Source of the DNA: an uncultured Persicobacter sp.
Lineage (GTDB): Bacteria > Bacteroidota > Bacteroidia > Cytophagales > Cyclobacteriaceae
Assembly: GCA_947498325.1 (NCBI GenBank)
Contig: CANMKE010000002.1
Coordinates: 248,001 to 312,000 of the forward strand
DNA: 64,000 bases
Direction of reading: 5' to 3'
Every line of letters starts with the position of its first letter. The first letter of the stretch is position 1. The position numbers and the translations under genes are program-made. Positions 26,603 to 35,531 of the stretch are shown here, piece after piece. The notes beneath the pieces were generated by a model that saw only the letters and a list, made by a program, of their open reading frames with translations, searched no databases and was not told where the DNA came from.

Positions 26603-27622
26603 TTATCCTTTGTATTTCGATTTGGCCAACACTGCGGGTGCACTGTCAGTTTTCAGGAAGTCCTGAATGTGGGTGTGTTTTCGCGCCTGCATGTATTTTT
26701 CCACGATTTCCCAACCTACCCATTGACCGATTCTCCCAGGGCATTTTTCTCCCATTTCGATGGTTTTTGGTCGCTCTCCAATAAATTTCTTTTTCATCTC
26801 GTGGCCTGTTTCATAGAGCATCTTGTTTTTTACAAGGTTTGCCCAGATAATTTGGCTGTGGTCTTTGGATTCTTGGAGCTCTTCGGCGGTGTATCCGATA
26901 ATGACCGAATCTGGTGTACAGGGCGCCATGGTTTTGGTAAAGTAAAATGCCTTGCCAAAGAAAATCATATCGGCGAGTAAGCTGTGGTCTTTTGGGTTGT
27001 TACCAATATATTTATTGGCCATCTGATTCAGTACCGAGGGCACAATATAGGTGGGAGTATATCTTTTTAGAATGTATTCAGGAATACCAATGGGGCGGTA
27101 TTTAGATTGTGGCCCAAGGAAATAATCAAGGCCGATGACGATCAGGGAATCCGAAACATAAAGGTCATCATCCAAGCCCTGAAAGTTGGTGTCAAAGCCT
27201 GTAATTCCAGTGATAATTCTCGGTGCTTGAAATGCAGGGTAATAAAATTTTATATTCCTGAAAGCTTGTTCAAACTGCCCTTTTAAATCTACCTGATTGA
27301 AGGTGGAATCGGTGAGTTTCTTCAGTTCCAAAAACGAGGGGTGGTTGATTCTGTGATAAAGGTCATTTACTAAAATGGAATCGTGAGGCTGTTGCCCGCG
27401 CTTTAAAAACAAGGTGGCAAAAGCAGGATGCTCTTCGAGAAATTTTTGAATGCCCGCTTTGCTGCGATCCTGCATTAGGGCAGTTTCTGTTTGCTCAAAC
27501 TGAAGGTCTATATTGATGTTTGACGTGTCGGGTTGTTTTGCGCATCGGTCGTCTTGTGGGGAACAACTGAAGATTAAAAGCAGTGCGCTGAAGGCTAATA
27601 AATAGCTGGATATTTTTTTCAT
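26603..27622 (-). CDS. gldB: Gliding motility lipoprotein GldB
   Basis: A 339-residue lipoprotein needed for gliding motility in Bacteroidota. The start at 27622 places the signal peptide (residues 1-20, lipobox IFSC) at the N-terminus; an upstream ATG would add 25 residues before it. GldB-type stretches are clear: ITGITGFDTN, IGLDYFLG, PCTPDSVIIGYTAEEL, and SPGRIGQWVGWEIV near the end, closing with KSKYKG. The family signature is strong. It stands alone here without other gld genes. Confidence 0.92.
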   Translation of the reverse strand: MKKISSYLLAFSALLLIFSCSPQDDRCAKQPDTSNINIDLQFEQTETALMQDRSKAGIQKFLEEHPAFATLFLKRGQQPHDSILVNDLYHRINHPSFLELKKLTDSTFNQVDLKGQFEQAFRNIKFYYPAFQAPRIITGITGFDTNFQGLDDDLYVSDSLIVIGLDYFLGPQSKYRPIGIPEYILKRYTPTYIVPSVLNQMANKYIGNNPKDHSLLADMIFFGKAFYFTKTMAPCTPDSVIIGYTAEELQESKDHSQIIWANLVKNKMLYETGHEMKKKFIGERPKTIEMGEKCPGRIGQWVGWEIVEKYMQARKHTHIQDFLKTDSAPAVLAKSKYKG

Positions 27623-27940
27623 CGGTGTAAATCTTTCCACAAAATTAAGCAAGTCCACTAAACCACAAAATTTCTGTCCTACGATTCCATTTTCCAAAAC
27701 CTGGCAGGCGGTAATTGCAAGCGGAACGTTGGCCAGGTACCGTGTAGGATTTTAGTTGGTTATTCATCAATATCGAGTCACTTTCCCATCGTTTTATGAA
27801 GCGATAAATAAAAGTATAATATTTTTTCTCCTGATCACTGATATTTATAATGATATAATTATGATTTATATCTCTTGATCGGCTGATGAATTATCATTAT
27901 TTCAATGAAGCTAATAGATTTTTAATACAATGTCATTATA
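27623..27940. other. AT-rich divergent intergenic region
   Basis: Between gldB and nrfH. The part from about 27800 to 27940 is very AT-rich and full of TGAT and ATCA words, including TGATGAATTATCA near 27880. No gene was seen. It probably holds the promoters of both flanking genes. Confidence 0.5.
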
Positions 27941-27952
27941 TGATAATTGTCA
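27941..27952. promoter_or_regulatory. Fnr/Crp-type operator candidate upstream of nrfH
   Basis: TGATAATTGTCA fits TGAY-N4-RTCA and matches the ccoNO site (TGACAAATGTCA) at 10 of 12 bases. It lies 73 bases before the nrfH ATG. A -7-like TACCTTTA is at 27981-27988. Confidence 0.5.
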
Positions 27953-28024
27953 GCTGCGCACCTTTCGATTGTCTGATTAATACCTTTACATAATCTCGAA
28001 ATTAGACCAAAATCAAGAAAAAAT

Positions 28025-28603
28025 ATGGGAAAGATTTTCAAATTTTTCGTGCCGCCGAAGCAATGGCGACTCCCGGTAACCATACTTCTTGGGGTATTTT
28101 TTGGGTTAGCAACCTATACTGTTTACGTTTCTAAGGCGTGGGTTTATCTGTCAGATGATCCTGCGGCATGTGTGAATTGCCATATTATGGCACCACAATA
28201 TGCAACGTGGCAACATAGTGCGCATAGGGAACAGGCAACTTGTAATGACTGCCACGTTCCGCATGATTCAGCTCTGAGAAAGTATTATTTCAAGGCAATG
28301 GATGGTTTGCGTCACGCAACGATGTTCACCTTGAGAATGGAACCTCAAGTGATAAAAATCCATGAGGCCGGTGCTGGAGTTGTTCAGGAAAACTGTCAGC
28401 GTTGTCATGATCACCTAACAGAGACCAACAAGAATTTACAAGTCTCTTACCAAGAAGCCGAGCATGGCAAAGGAAAGTTATGCTGGGATTGCCACAGGGA
28501 AGTACCCCATGGGCGAGTGAACAGTTTATCTTCTACACCAAATGCTCGTGTGCCATTACCGTCGTCGGTCGTGCCAGAGTGGTTAAGAAAAATCAAAAAG
28601 TAA
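28025..28603 (+). CDS. nrfH: Cytochrome c nitrite reductase small subunit NrfH
   Basis: A 192-residue membrane-anchored tetrahaem cytochrome of the NapC/NirT family that passes electrons from menaquinol to NrfA. One N-terminal helix (about 18-36) anchors it. Four CXXCH haem sites are seen: CVNCH (49-53), CNDCH (73-77), CQRCH (about 123) and CWDCH (about 155). It lies 24 bases before nrfA in the same operon. Confidence 0.95.
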   Translation: MGKIFKFFVPPKQWRLPVTILLGVFFGLATYTVYVSKAWVYLSDDPAACVNCHIMAPQYATWQHSAHREQATCNDCHVPHDSALRKYYFKAMDGLRHATMFTLRMEPQVIKIHEAGAGVVQENCQRCHDHLTETNKNLQVSYQEAEHGKGKLCWDCHREVPHGRVNSLSSTPNARVPLPSSVVPEWLRKIKK

Positions 28604-28627
28604 AAAGTTAAATTAATAATTTTCGAT

Positions 28628-30124
28628 ATGTCAAATATTTCCAAAAGTGTAAACAACAAACCATGGCTTGGTTGGTTGTTATTTGGCCTTTCGCTGGTCG
28701 CAGTGTTTTGTTTAGGGCTATTGGCCTCTTCAATTACTGAGCGTCGTGTGGAAGCACAGATGGTCAACAAACCAATGACTGCGCTTGGCAAGACAGAAGC
28801 AAAAAATGAATTATGGGGTAAGAATTACCCAAGAGAATACCAATCATGGGAAGCGACTAAAGAAATGGACTTCTCCTCGAAATACAACGGTAATGTGATG
28901 CGTGATATGTTGGAGGAAGATCCAAACTTGCCAATTCTTTGGGCAGGTTACGGTTTCTCTAAAGATTACAATGCTCCACGTGGCCACATGTATGCGATTG
29001 AGGATATTCAGAATACTTTGCGTACAGGTGCTCCTACTGGTCCGGATGACGGCCCAATGCCAGCAACATGTTGGTCATGTAAATCACCAGATGTACCACG
29101 TATGATGGAAGAGCATGGTGTAGCGGAATTCTACAAAGGAAAATGGGCAGGTAAAGGTGCTGAGATCGTGAACCCAATCGGTTGTGCGGATTGTCACGAT
29201 TCAGAAACGATGAACTTGCAGATCAGTCGCCCGGCATTGAAAGAGGCTTTCGAGCGTCAGGGTAAAGATATCGAGAAAGCTTCCCATCAGGAGATGCGTT
29301 CTTTGGTTTGTGCGCAGTGTCACGTAGAGTATTATTTCGACAAGTCGGAAGGAAAACAAAACTACCTGACTTTCCCATGGGATAAAGGAACAACGGTTGA
29401 AGATATGGAAGCATATTACGATGCCATTGACTTCAAAGACTGGACACACAAAATCTCTAAGGCTCCAATGTTGAAAGCTCAGCACCCAGGTTATGAAACT
29501 TGGAAAATGGGTATTCACGGTCAGCGTGGGGTATCTTGTGCAGATTGTCACATGCCATATAAAACGGAAGGTGGACAAAAATTCACCGATCACCATATTC
29601 AGTCGCCATTGAACAATGTAGCGAACTCTTGTCAGGTTTGTCACCGCGAGGAGGAAAAAACATTGATCAGCAATGTTTACGAACGTCAGGATGCCATCAA
29701 AGAAACACGTGATAAAGTAGAGCGCGAATTGTCGATTGCTCACTTGGAAGCAGGTTTCGCATGGGAAAAAGGCGCAACTGAAAAGCAAATGAAAAAAGCA
29801 TTGACTTTGATTCGCCATGCTGGATGGAGATGGGATTTTGCTGTAGCATCTCACGGTGCCGCATTCCACGCACCAATCGAAATCGGTCGTATTTTGGGTA
29901 GTGCATTGGAGAAATCTTACCAAGCAAGAATGGAAATCAAGAAGGTGTTGATCGAGTTGGGTTACACTGGCGAGGTACCACTTCCTGATTACTCTACAAA
30001 AGAGAAAGCTCAAAAAGTAGCAGGCTTGGATATGGACAAACTGAACAAAGATAAAGAGACCTTCAAGCAAAATTTATTGCCGGAGTGGATCAAAGAAGCA
30101 AAGGCCAAAGGGAAATTGCTTTAA
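28628..30124 (+). CDS. nrfA: Ammonia-forming cytochrome c nitrite reductase NrfA
   Basis: A 498-residue periplasmic pentahaem enzyme that reduces nitrite to ammonium with six electrons. A signal/anchor helix lies at about 14-34. The catalytic haem has the special CWSCK site (Cys148, Lys152), and four CXXCH sites follow: two CADCH, one CAQCH and one CQVCH. Length and motif order are typical. With nrfH it supports respiratory nitrite ammonification and detoxification. Confidence 0.97.
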   Translation: MSNISKSVNNKPWLGWLLFGLSLVAVFCLGLLASSITERRVEAQMVNKPMTALGKTEAKNELWGKNYPREYQSWEATKEMDFSSKYNGNVMRDMLEEDPNLPILWAGYGFSKDYNAPRGHMYAIEDIQNTLRTGAPTGPDDGPMPATCWSCKSPDVPRMMEEHGVAEFYKGKWAGKGAEIVNPIGCADCHDSETMNLQISRPALKEAFERQGKDIEKASHQEMRSLVCAQCHVEYYFDKSEGKQNYLTFPWDKGTTVEDMEAYYDAIDFKDWTHKISKAPMLKAQHPGYETWKMGIHGQRGVSCADCHMPYKTEGGQKFTDHHIQSPLNNVANSCQVCHREEEKTLISNVYERQDAIKETRDKVERELSIAHLEAGFAWEKGATEKQMKKALTLIRHAGWRWDFAVASHGAAFHAPIEIGRILGSALEKSYQARMEIKKVLIELGYTGEVPLPDYSTKEKAQKVAGLDMDKLNKDKETFKQNLLPEWIKEAKAKGKLL

Positions 30125-30155
30125 ATTAATAATTGATTAATTTTACAAAATATTT

Positions 30156-30187
30156 AAAGCGAGGGACTTATTTTTCCCTCGCTTTTT
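30156..30187 (+). terminator. Terminator after nrfA
   Basis: AAAGCGAGGGA pairs with TCCCTCGCTTT across an 8-base loop, followed by a T-run. Downstream resB/ccsA may rely on read-through or their own promoter. Confidence 0.8.
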
Positions 30188-30210
30188 AAGTTTTTTAATC
30201 ATTAAGTCAG

Positions 30211-31470
30211 ATGGAGAATAGTAGGAAAAGGAAGTTGTGGACGGGCCCAATGGGTTACGCCGAAGCAACCGTGGTGGCGGCAGGCCTATGGGGTATCGGA
30301 GCAGTATTGCAGTGGATGAATGGGCCACTTCCTGAGATCGCCATGCAATGGCCGTCAAATATCATCTGTGGAAGTGCGCTGTTTTTCGGCATTGTGGTGC
30401 TGTATTTACTCAACAGAAAAAAAGCCTGGGTGAAGTGGATTTCCGGTGTTCCGGCAGCGATCGTCAGTCTGGTGTTTTTTGGCTTGCTCTCTACGATCAT
30501 GGCCCTTACGCCTCAGCAACCACACCTTGATCCACACTGGATCATGACCTTGGGCTGGAACCAAATGACCGGTTCTTACCCTTTCATTCTTTCCTATATA
30601 TTCCTGTTAGTGACTTTAGGATTTGCGACGATGAAGCGATGCTTCCCGTGGCGAAATAAAAACTGGGGATTTTTTGCCAATCATGCCGGTTTATGGATTG
30701 CCCTTTGGGCGGCAGGTTTTGGTGCTTACGATGTGCAGCGATTGTCAATGGACCTATATACAGGGCAGGCAGAATGGCGTGCATACGATGCCCAGGATCG
30801 TGTTCATGAACTTGATATGGCATTGGAACTTCAGCAGTTTATCATGGAGGAATATGCTCCGAAACTGATGATGGTCAACCCTACGGATGGAGCGATTTAC
30901 GATCAGGACCCACAGTTCTTCATGATGGTGGAATCAGATTCCACATCAGGAGATATTATGGGTTATAAGATCCAGACCAGCCGAATGATGAAATCGGCAG
31001 CCTATGTAGCAAGTGCAGGAAAAGCCCGTTACGAAGAGGTTAATGAATATGGTGCTTCCCCTACGGCTTATGTAACGGTTACATTGCCGAATGGCGAGCA
31101 GAAAGAAGGCTGGATCAGTGCAGGAAGTTTTGCGGCTTCACCGGCATGGCTGGCTTTGGACAGCACCCATACCTTGGCCATGGCACCGCCAGAACCCAAG
31201 CGTTTTGCATCCCGCGTAAAAGTTTTCAAAAAAGGCGAACAGGAAGCTGTTGAAGATTTGGTGGAAGTAAACCACCCAATTTCAGTAGGTGACTGGAAAA
31301 TTTATCAGTTAAGCTATGACGACTCCAAAGGTCGTTGGTCCAACCTCTCGGTAGTAGAGTTGGTCAGAGATCCATGGCTGTGGGTAGTTTACATTGGCGT
31401 ATTCATGATGATCGTCGGTGCATTGTACCTGTTTACTTTAAATAAAGACGACGTTAGTCCTGTAGCATAA
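30211..31470 (+). CDS. ResB-like cytochrome c maturation protein
   Basis: A 419-residue membrane protein with helices near 20-36, 48-65, 73-92, 120-140, 158-174 and 390-410, and a large periplasmic domain (about 180-385). The stretch VNHPISVGDWKIYQLSYDD and the following VVELVRDPWLWVVYIG are typical of ResB, the partner of CcsA in system II haem attachment. It lies directly before ccsA (12 bases) and after nrfHA, whose nine haems would need this system. The family call is good though the sequence is divergent. Confidence 0.82.
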   Translation: MENSRKRKLWTGPMGYAEATVVAAGLWGIGAVLQWMNGPLPEIAMQWPSNIICGSALFFGIVVLYLLNRKKAWVKWISGVPAAIVSLVFFGLLSTIMALTPQQPHLDPHWIMTLGWNQMTGSYPFILSYIFLLVTLGFATMKRCFPWRNKNWGFFANHAGLWIALWAAGFGAYDVQRLSMDLYTGQAEWRAYDAQDRVHELDMALELQQFIMEEYAPKLMMVNPTDGAIYDQDPQFFMMVESDSTSGDIMGYKIQTSRMMKSAAYVASAGKARYEEVNEYGASPTAYVTVTLPNGEQKEGWISAGSFAASPAWLALDSTHTLAMAPPEPKRFASRVKVFKKGEQEAVEDLVEVNHPISVGDWKIYQLSYDDSKGRWSNLSVVELVRDPWLWVVYIGVFMMIVGALYLFTLNKDDVSPVA

Positions 31471-31482
31471 ATTTTTGAAAAG

Positions 31483-32262
31483 ATGAGTTGGATGATTTTT
31501 CCTTTTATCGGTGTGGGCAGCGCAGCGTTCTGGCTTACCGGTACCTTTTCCGCTTACAAAAAGTGGGATAGCCGATTAACAACCGTATTGTTCATTTTAG
31601 GTTCCCTGATTTTTGGGGGCTTTGTGGCTGCCATGTGGGTGCACCTCGACCGCCCACCACTGAGAACCCTCGGCGAAACCCGCCTGTGGTACTCCTTATT
31701 TATTCCTTTAATTGGCTTGTTTGCCTATCGTCGCTGGAAGTACTTCTGGCTGTTGGCCTACTCTGCAGGAATGGCCGTGATGTTTATCACGATCAACATC
31801 ATGCACCCGGAGGCCATGAATAAAGCTTTGATGCCCGCCCTGAAATCGCTGTGGTTTGTGCCACACGTTATCGTATATCTTTTTGCTTACGCGATACTTT
31901 CGGCATCTTCAGTGGTGGCTATTCAGGGGCTTATTCAGCCACAAAAAAGCCTTAATTTACTGAAAGTGGCCGATCACCTTGTCAATGTAGGAACGGCATT
32001 TTTGACGCTGGGCTTGTTGTTTGGTGCATTATGGGCAAAAGAAGCCTGGGGCCATTACTGGACCTGGGATCCTAAGGAAACATGGGCTTTCATTACCTGG
32101 CTGTCTTATATGGTTTACATCCATTACAGACACTTCCATCCGAAAAAAGAAAATGTAGCACTCTGGACGCTGGCCATTGCTTTCATTGTCCTGCTGATCT
32201 GCTGGTTTGGTATCAATTACCTTCCTTCAGCCCAAATGAGTGTGCATACTTATACATCATAA
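31483..32262 (+). CDS. ccsA: Cytochrome c biogenesis protein CcsA/ResC
   Basis: A 259-residue protein with eight membrane helices and the tryptophan-rich haem-handling WWD motif WGHYWTWDPKETWAFITWL (about 189-207). Conserved histidines lie near residues 105 and 128. It moves haem to the periplasm and attaches it to apocytochromes with the ResB-like partner encoded 12 bases upstream. It may serve the cbb3 oxidase cytochromes as well as NrfHA. Confidence 0.95.
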   Translation: MSWMIFPFIGVGSAAFWLTGTFSAYKKWDSRLTTVLFILGSLIFGGFVAAMWVHLDRPPLRTLGETRLWYSLFIPLIGLFAYRRWKYFWLLAYSAGMAVMFITINIMHPEAMNKALMPALKSLWFVPHVIVYLFAYAILSASSVVAIQGLIQPQKSLNLLKVADHLVNVGTAFLTLGLLFGALWAKEAWGHYWTWDPKETWAFITWLSYMVYIHYRHFHPKKENVALWTLAIAFIVLLICWFGINYLPSAQMSVHTYTS

Positions 32263-32286
32263 CATTACTTAATCGAATTTTTTTAA

Positions 32287-33621
32287 ATGAAAAATCTTTA
32301 CATCGCCGCCTTGGGGATGGTTGCCATGCTATGGTCGCCTCTTCAGGTTTCAGCACAAGAACAACAGGATAACGCTTCCAAATTGGAGGTGAAAGCACAA
32401 ATTCGCCCTCGTGCGGAATACAGAAATGGTGCTTTGGGGTCTACAGGCAGCACACCTGCTTTCTTCGTAAATAACCGTGCTCGTTTGAGTGCTTATTATA
32501 CTGATGCCTCAGGAAAATTGACCGTCGGTATGTCGGGCCAAAATGTTTCTGTTTGGGGTGCAACACCACAGGTAGAATCAGTTGGTACATTTATGCTGAA
32601 CGAGGCCTGGGCAGAATTGAAAGCCTCTGAGCATTTCGCTTTCCGCATTGGTCGTCAGCAACTCGCTTACGATGATGATCGTATCCTCGGTACTTTGGAC
32701 TGGCAGGTGTCAGGAAGATGGCATGATGCCTTCCTGACCAAAATGAAGTTTGATAACTTTCAGGCACACGTAGGTTTGGCATTCAACCAGAATGCAGAAA
32801 CAAAAGACAATACGTGGTACAATCCAACCGGCGCACAGCCATACAAAACCATGCAGTTTTTATGGATGAGCCAAAAGTTCAATGAGCGATTCTCGGCAAC
32901 GGCTTTGTTGATGAACCTTGGTTTTCAGAAAATGGAAAACGGAAGTGCTGTTGATGGCATTTACGATTTGCAAACTTTGGGAGCGAACCTTCACTTCAAA
33001 GAAGGCGCTTGGAAAATTAATGGTACTTTTTATAAGCAATTAGGTCAGAATAACAGTGGCCAAGGGGTAAATGCCCATATGTTGGCTTTGAAAGCTATTT
33101 TTGCTGAGCAGGGATCTGCCTGGAGCTTCGCCGGTGGCTTGGATTACTTGTCAGGTAACGATGCTGAACTGGATGCCGATGGGGAAATTAACCCAACCGT
33201 TAAAGACAACACACAAAAGGCATTTGATCCATTGTTTGGAACACACCACAAATTCTATGGTTTCATGGATTACTTCTATGTGGGTAACCATGGCAGAAAT
33301 ATCGGTTTGTTCGATAAGCACATTGGTGCGACTTACAAGGTGAATCCAAAATTGTCGATCACAGGTACAGCACACCACTTTAACGGTGCTGGAAGTATCA
33401 AATCTGAATCAGGTGCTACAGAAAGCAACTATTTAGGAACTGAAGCGGATTTCTCCTTCAAGTACAAAATGATGAAAGATGTTGTACTGATGGGTGGTTT
33501 CTCGCAAATGTTCGGAACAGATGCCTTGAACCAATTGTATCCTGGAACCAACCAAAATGGCCAAAACTGGGGATGGTTGATGATCAACATCAACCCAACA
33601 ATCTTCTCAAGCAAGTTTTAA
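32287..33621 (+). CDS. Outer-membrane beta-barrel protein (alginate-export-like)
   Basis: A 444-residue protein with a signal peptide (1-24, ending VSAQ) followed by alternating beta strands and a C-terminal phenylalanine. The early motif QIRPRAEYRNG and the later RIGRQQLAYDDDRILGTLDWQ resemble the alginate_exp barrel family (PF13372), whose members form outer-membrane channels. It starts 24 bases after ccsA, so it belongs to the nrf operon and may admit nitrite or release ammonium. That role is inferred from position only. Confidence 0.75.
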   Translation: MKNLYIAALGMVAMLWSPLQVSAQEQQDNASKLEVKAQIRPRAEYRNGALGSTGSTPAFFVNNRARLSAYYTDASGKLTVGMSGQNVSVWGATPQVESVGTFMLNEAWAELKASEHFAFRIGRQQLAYDDDRILGTLDWQVSGRWHDAFLTKMKFDNFQAHVGLAFNQNAETKDNTWYNPTGAQPYKTMQFLWMSQKFNERFSATALLMNLGFQKMENGSAVDGIYDLQTLGANLHFKEGAWKINGTFYKQLGQNNSGQGVNAHMLALKAIFAEQGSAWSFAGGLDYLSGNDAELDADGEINPTVKDNTQKAFDPLFGTHHKFYGFMDYFYVGNHGRNIGLFDKHIGATYKVNPKLSITGTAHHFNGAGSIKSESGATESNYLGTEADFSFKYKMMKDVVLMGGFSQMFGTDALNQLYPGTNQNGQNWGWLMININPTIFSSKF

Positions 33622-33642
33622 AAAATACACTATTTTAATATG

Positions 33643-33674
33643 AAAAGCTACCTCTTAGGGGGTGGCTTTTTTTG
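33643..33674 (+). terminator. Terminator of the nrf operon
   Basis: AAGCTACC pairs with GGTGGCTT (one G-T pair) and is followed by TTTTT. It closes the nrfH-to-barrel block. Confidence 0.75.
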
Positions 33675-33869
33675 TGTCTTTACCGCCCTGTGGATCACTG
33701 GCAAGCATTTGTGATCAACGGGTTGATTGCGGGGTGAAATTCCATACGTGCAAAAAAATGGTGTTCATCATTAAATAGGGAAATTTCATAACTACTGATA
33801 ACAAAGCCTGTTACAGCCAATAGTATGATACCGAACGGTATATAACTTGTATCACTTTAATCTGTAGCT

Positions 33870-34565
33870 ATGCTAAAAAACAGAAAAATTTGGCTGCCAG
33901 CTGTCTTGCTTTGCTTGATGGTCGGATTATGGAGTGCGGACCACATTGACGCTCCATTAGTCGGAACCTTGGATGGGGGGAGTTCACTCGCTGACATCAC
34001 GGACTATTATGCTTTTGAAAGTCCTGAAAACAGCGATAATTATGTATTTGTAGGGAATGTTTATGGCTTGATTGCACCAGACAATACTGCAGATGTTAGC
34101 TTCTCTGAAGATTACCTTTATGAAATTAACCTTGATTATGATGGCGATGCGATTGAAGACGCGGTCATTCAGGTGATTTTTCGTGGCGACAAAGCCATAT
34201 TTATCGGCCCTGTTGCCCCTTCAGCAACTGGCCTTGATTCTGAAATCATGGGTTCTGCTCCTCGTGTAATGGTAGATGTTACCAAAGCAGGAGAAGAAGC
34301 CAAAGTGATGGAGGAGAACGGCATTAAAGTTTTTGCCGGACCAAGAGATGATCCATTCTTTATGGATTTCTTCAAGTTTGTAGCTATTGTGAACGGTGCC
34401 GGTGGTGCGGAGAACCCTCCAACCAGTTTTGACCGTGATGGCGGAGCGGATACCTTCGCAGGTACAAACGTGATGTCGATGGTTATTGAGCTTCCAAAAT
34501 CGATGCTCGGTGGGAATGAAACCACCAAATTTACTTCTTGGTTGGAATCTAAATCGAAAAAATAA
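33870..34565 (+). CDS. DUF4331-family secreted protein
   Basis: A 231-residue protein with a signal sequence (about 1-22) followed at once by SADHIDAPLV, the family's start, then LADITDYYAFESPEN and NVYGLIAPDN. Aspartate-rich strands follow. DUF4331 proteins are secreted and of unknown function. It lies 1 base before the second DUF4331-like gene and heads a three-gene cassette. Confidence 0.82.
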   Translation: MLKNRKIWLPAVLLCLMVGLWSADHIDAPLVGTLDGGSSLADITDYYAFESPENSDNYVFVGNVYGLIAPDNTADVSFSEDYLYEINLDYDGDAIEDAVIQVIFRGDKAIFIGPVAPSATGLDSEIMGSAPRVMVDVTKAGEEAKVMEENGIKVFAGPRDDPFFMDFFKFVAIVNGAGGAENPPTSFDRDGGADTFAGTNVMSMVIELPKSMLGGNETTKFTSWLESKSKK

Positions 34566-34566
34566 G

Positions 34567-35400
34567 ATGAAGAAATTTAATATCTACCTCCCCTTGCTCC
34601 TATTGTTGGGGGTGTTTGCAATTTCATGTAGCAGCGATGATAACGACAACCCGGCACCAAGCCCAAGTCCAGCACCGCCAGCACTGGCCGCTGATTTTCT
34701 GCTTGATGATGAGTACGACGTCCTTGACATGATTAACCTCGATGGATCAAACTCTGCAGGAACTAACCTGACTTACGACTGGACCGTGACCGATTCAGAT
34801 GGCAATGAGATGACCGTATTGAATGCCAATACAGATATGGCGACTTTCATGCCTGAAATGGCGGGTGACTATACCGTAAGCTTGATGGTCAACGGAACTG
34901 AAGGCGATGATACCCTTGAAGAAACCATTACTGTTTTAAGCCCTGTATTCATGACTAAAGATCAGATGGGACGCCCTGCGATTAACACGGTTTTCAACTT
35001 CTTTGGTGATGCAGATACAAAAAATGCCTACAATCAGACCTTGCCTTCAGATGGGGCTCAGAATGCAGATGCATTTAAAGGTATTTTCGACGCTTTGCAA
35101 ACTTATATTGGCTTGGATCCTGCAACTTACACTAACATTTTAGGACTTGACAATGCAACTACAGCGAGTGTTTTGGCTGTTGATGTACTGCAATCGGATA
35201 AGTCTTCAGCAACAAGCTATGGCACCTTGAATGGCCGTGGATTAGCAGATGATGTTGTTGATGTTACTTTGATTTTGACTTTCGGTGGACCAGACCTAAA
35301 TAATATCAATGATACCCAGAAGGGCTTGATCAGTGATTTTGTTAATGCCAACGACAAAGAATTTTCGACTTCTTTCCCATATGTGGCAGCACCGAATTAA
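34567..35400 (+). CDS. PKD-domain lipoprotein with DUF4331-like C-terminus
   Basis: A 277-residue protein; the start at 34567 is one base after the preceding stop codon and gives a lipoprotein signal with lipobox AISC (about 18-21). A Pro/Ser linker follows, then a PKD-like domain (about 38-118, with INLDGSNSAGTNLTYDWTV). The C-terminal part (about 120-277) has MGRPAINTVFN and VDVTLILTFGGPD, which resemble the C-terminal half of DUF4331 proteins. The two genes may therefore be complementary halves of one surface system. This is an inference. Confidence 0.75.
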   Translation: MKKFNIYLPLLLLLGVFAISCSSDDNDNPAPSPSPAPPALAADFLLDDEYDVLDMINLDGSNSAGTNLTYDWTVTDSDGNEMTVLNANTDMATFMPEMAGDYTVSLMVNGTEGDDTLEETITVLSPVFMTKDQMGRPAINTVFNFFGDADTKNAYNQTLPSDGAQNADAFKGIFDALQTYIGLDPATYTNILGLDNATTASVLAVDVLQSDKSSATSYGTLNGRGLADDVVDVTLILTFGGPDLNNINDTQKGLISDFVNANDKEFSTSFPYVAAPN

Positions 35401-35420
35401 TTAGGAATTACATAACACAT

Positions 35421-35460
35421 GCTCTGATTCAAGCATCTCGCTTGGATCAGAGCTTTTTAT
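35421..35460 (+). terminator. Hairpin after the PKD/DUF4331 gene
   Basis: GCTCTGAT and ATCAGAGC pair, with a further inner CAAG/CTTG pair, and a T-run follows. Confidence 0.75.
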
Positions 35461-35531
35461 TTTTACCGCAAGCGATAGGCTTGACCTAAATTATGGCAGG
35501 GGAAGCCCTGCTTCTACCATAACCAACCCCC

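Noticed and set aside
29201-30070. Minus-strand ORF of 289 codons
   Set aside because: It is the antisense shadow of nrfA.
33714-33725. TCAACGGGTTGA palindrome as an operator
   Set aside because: It lies between a terminator and the next promoter region, is short, and has no matching copy elsewhere in the window.
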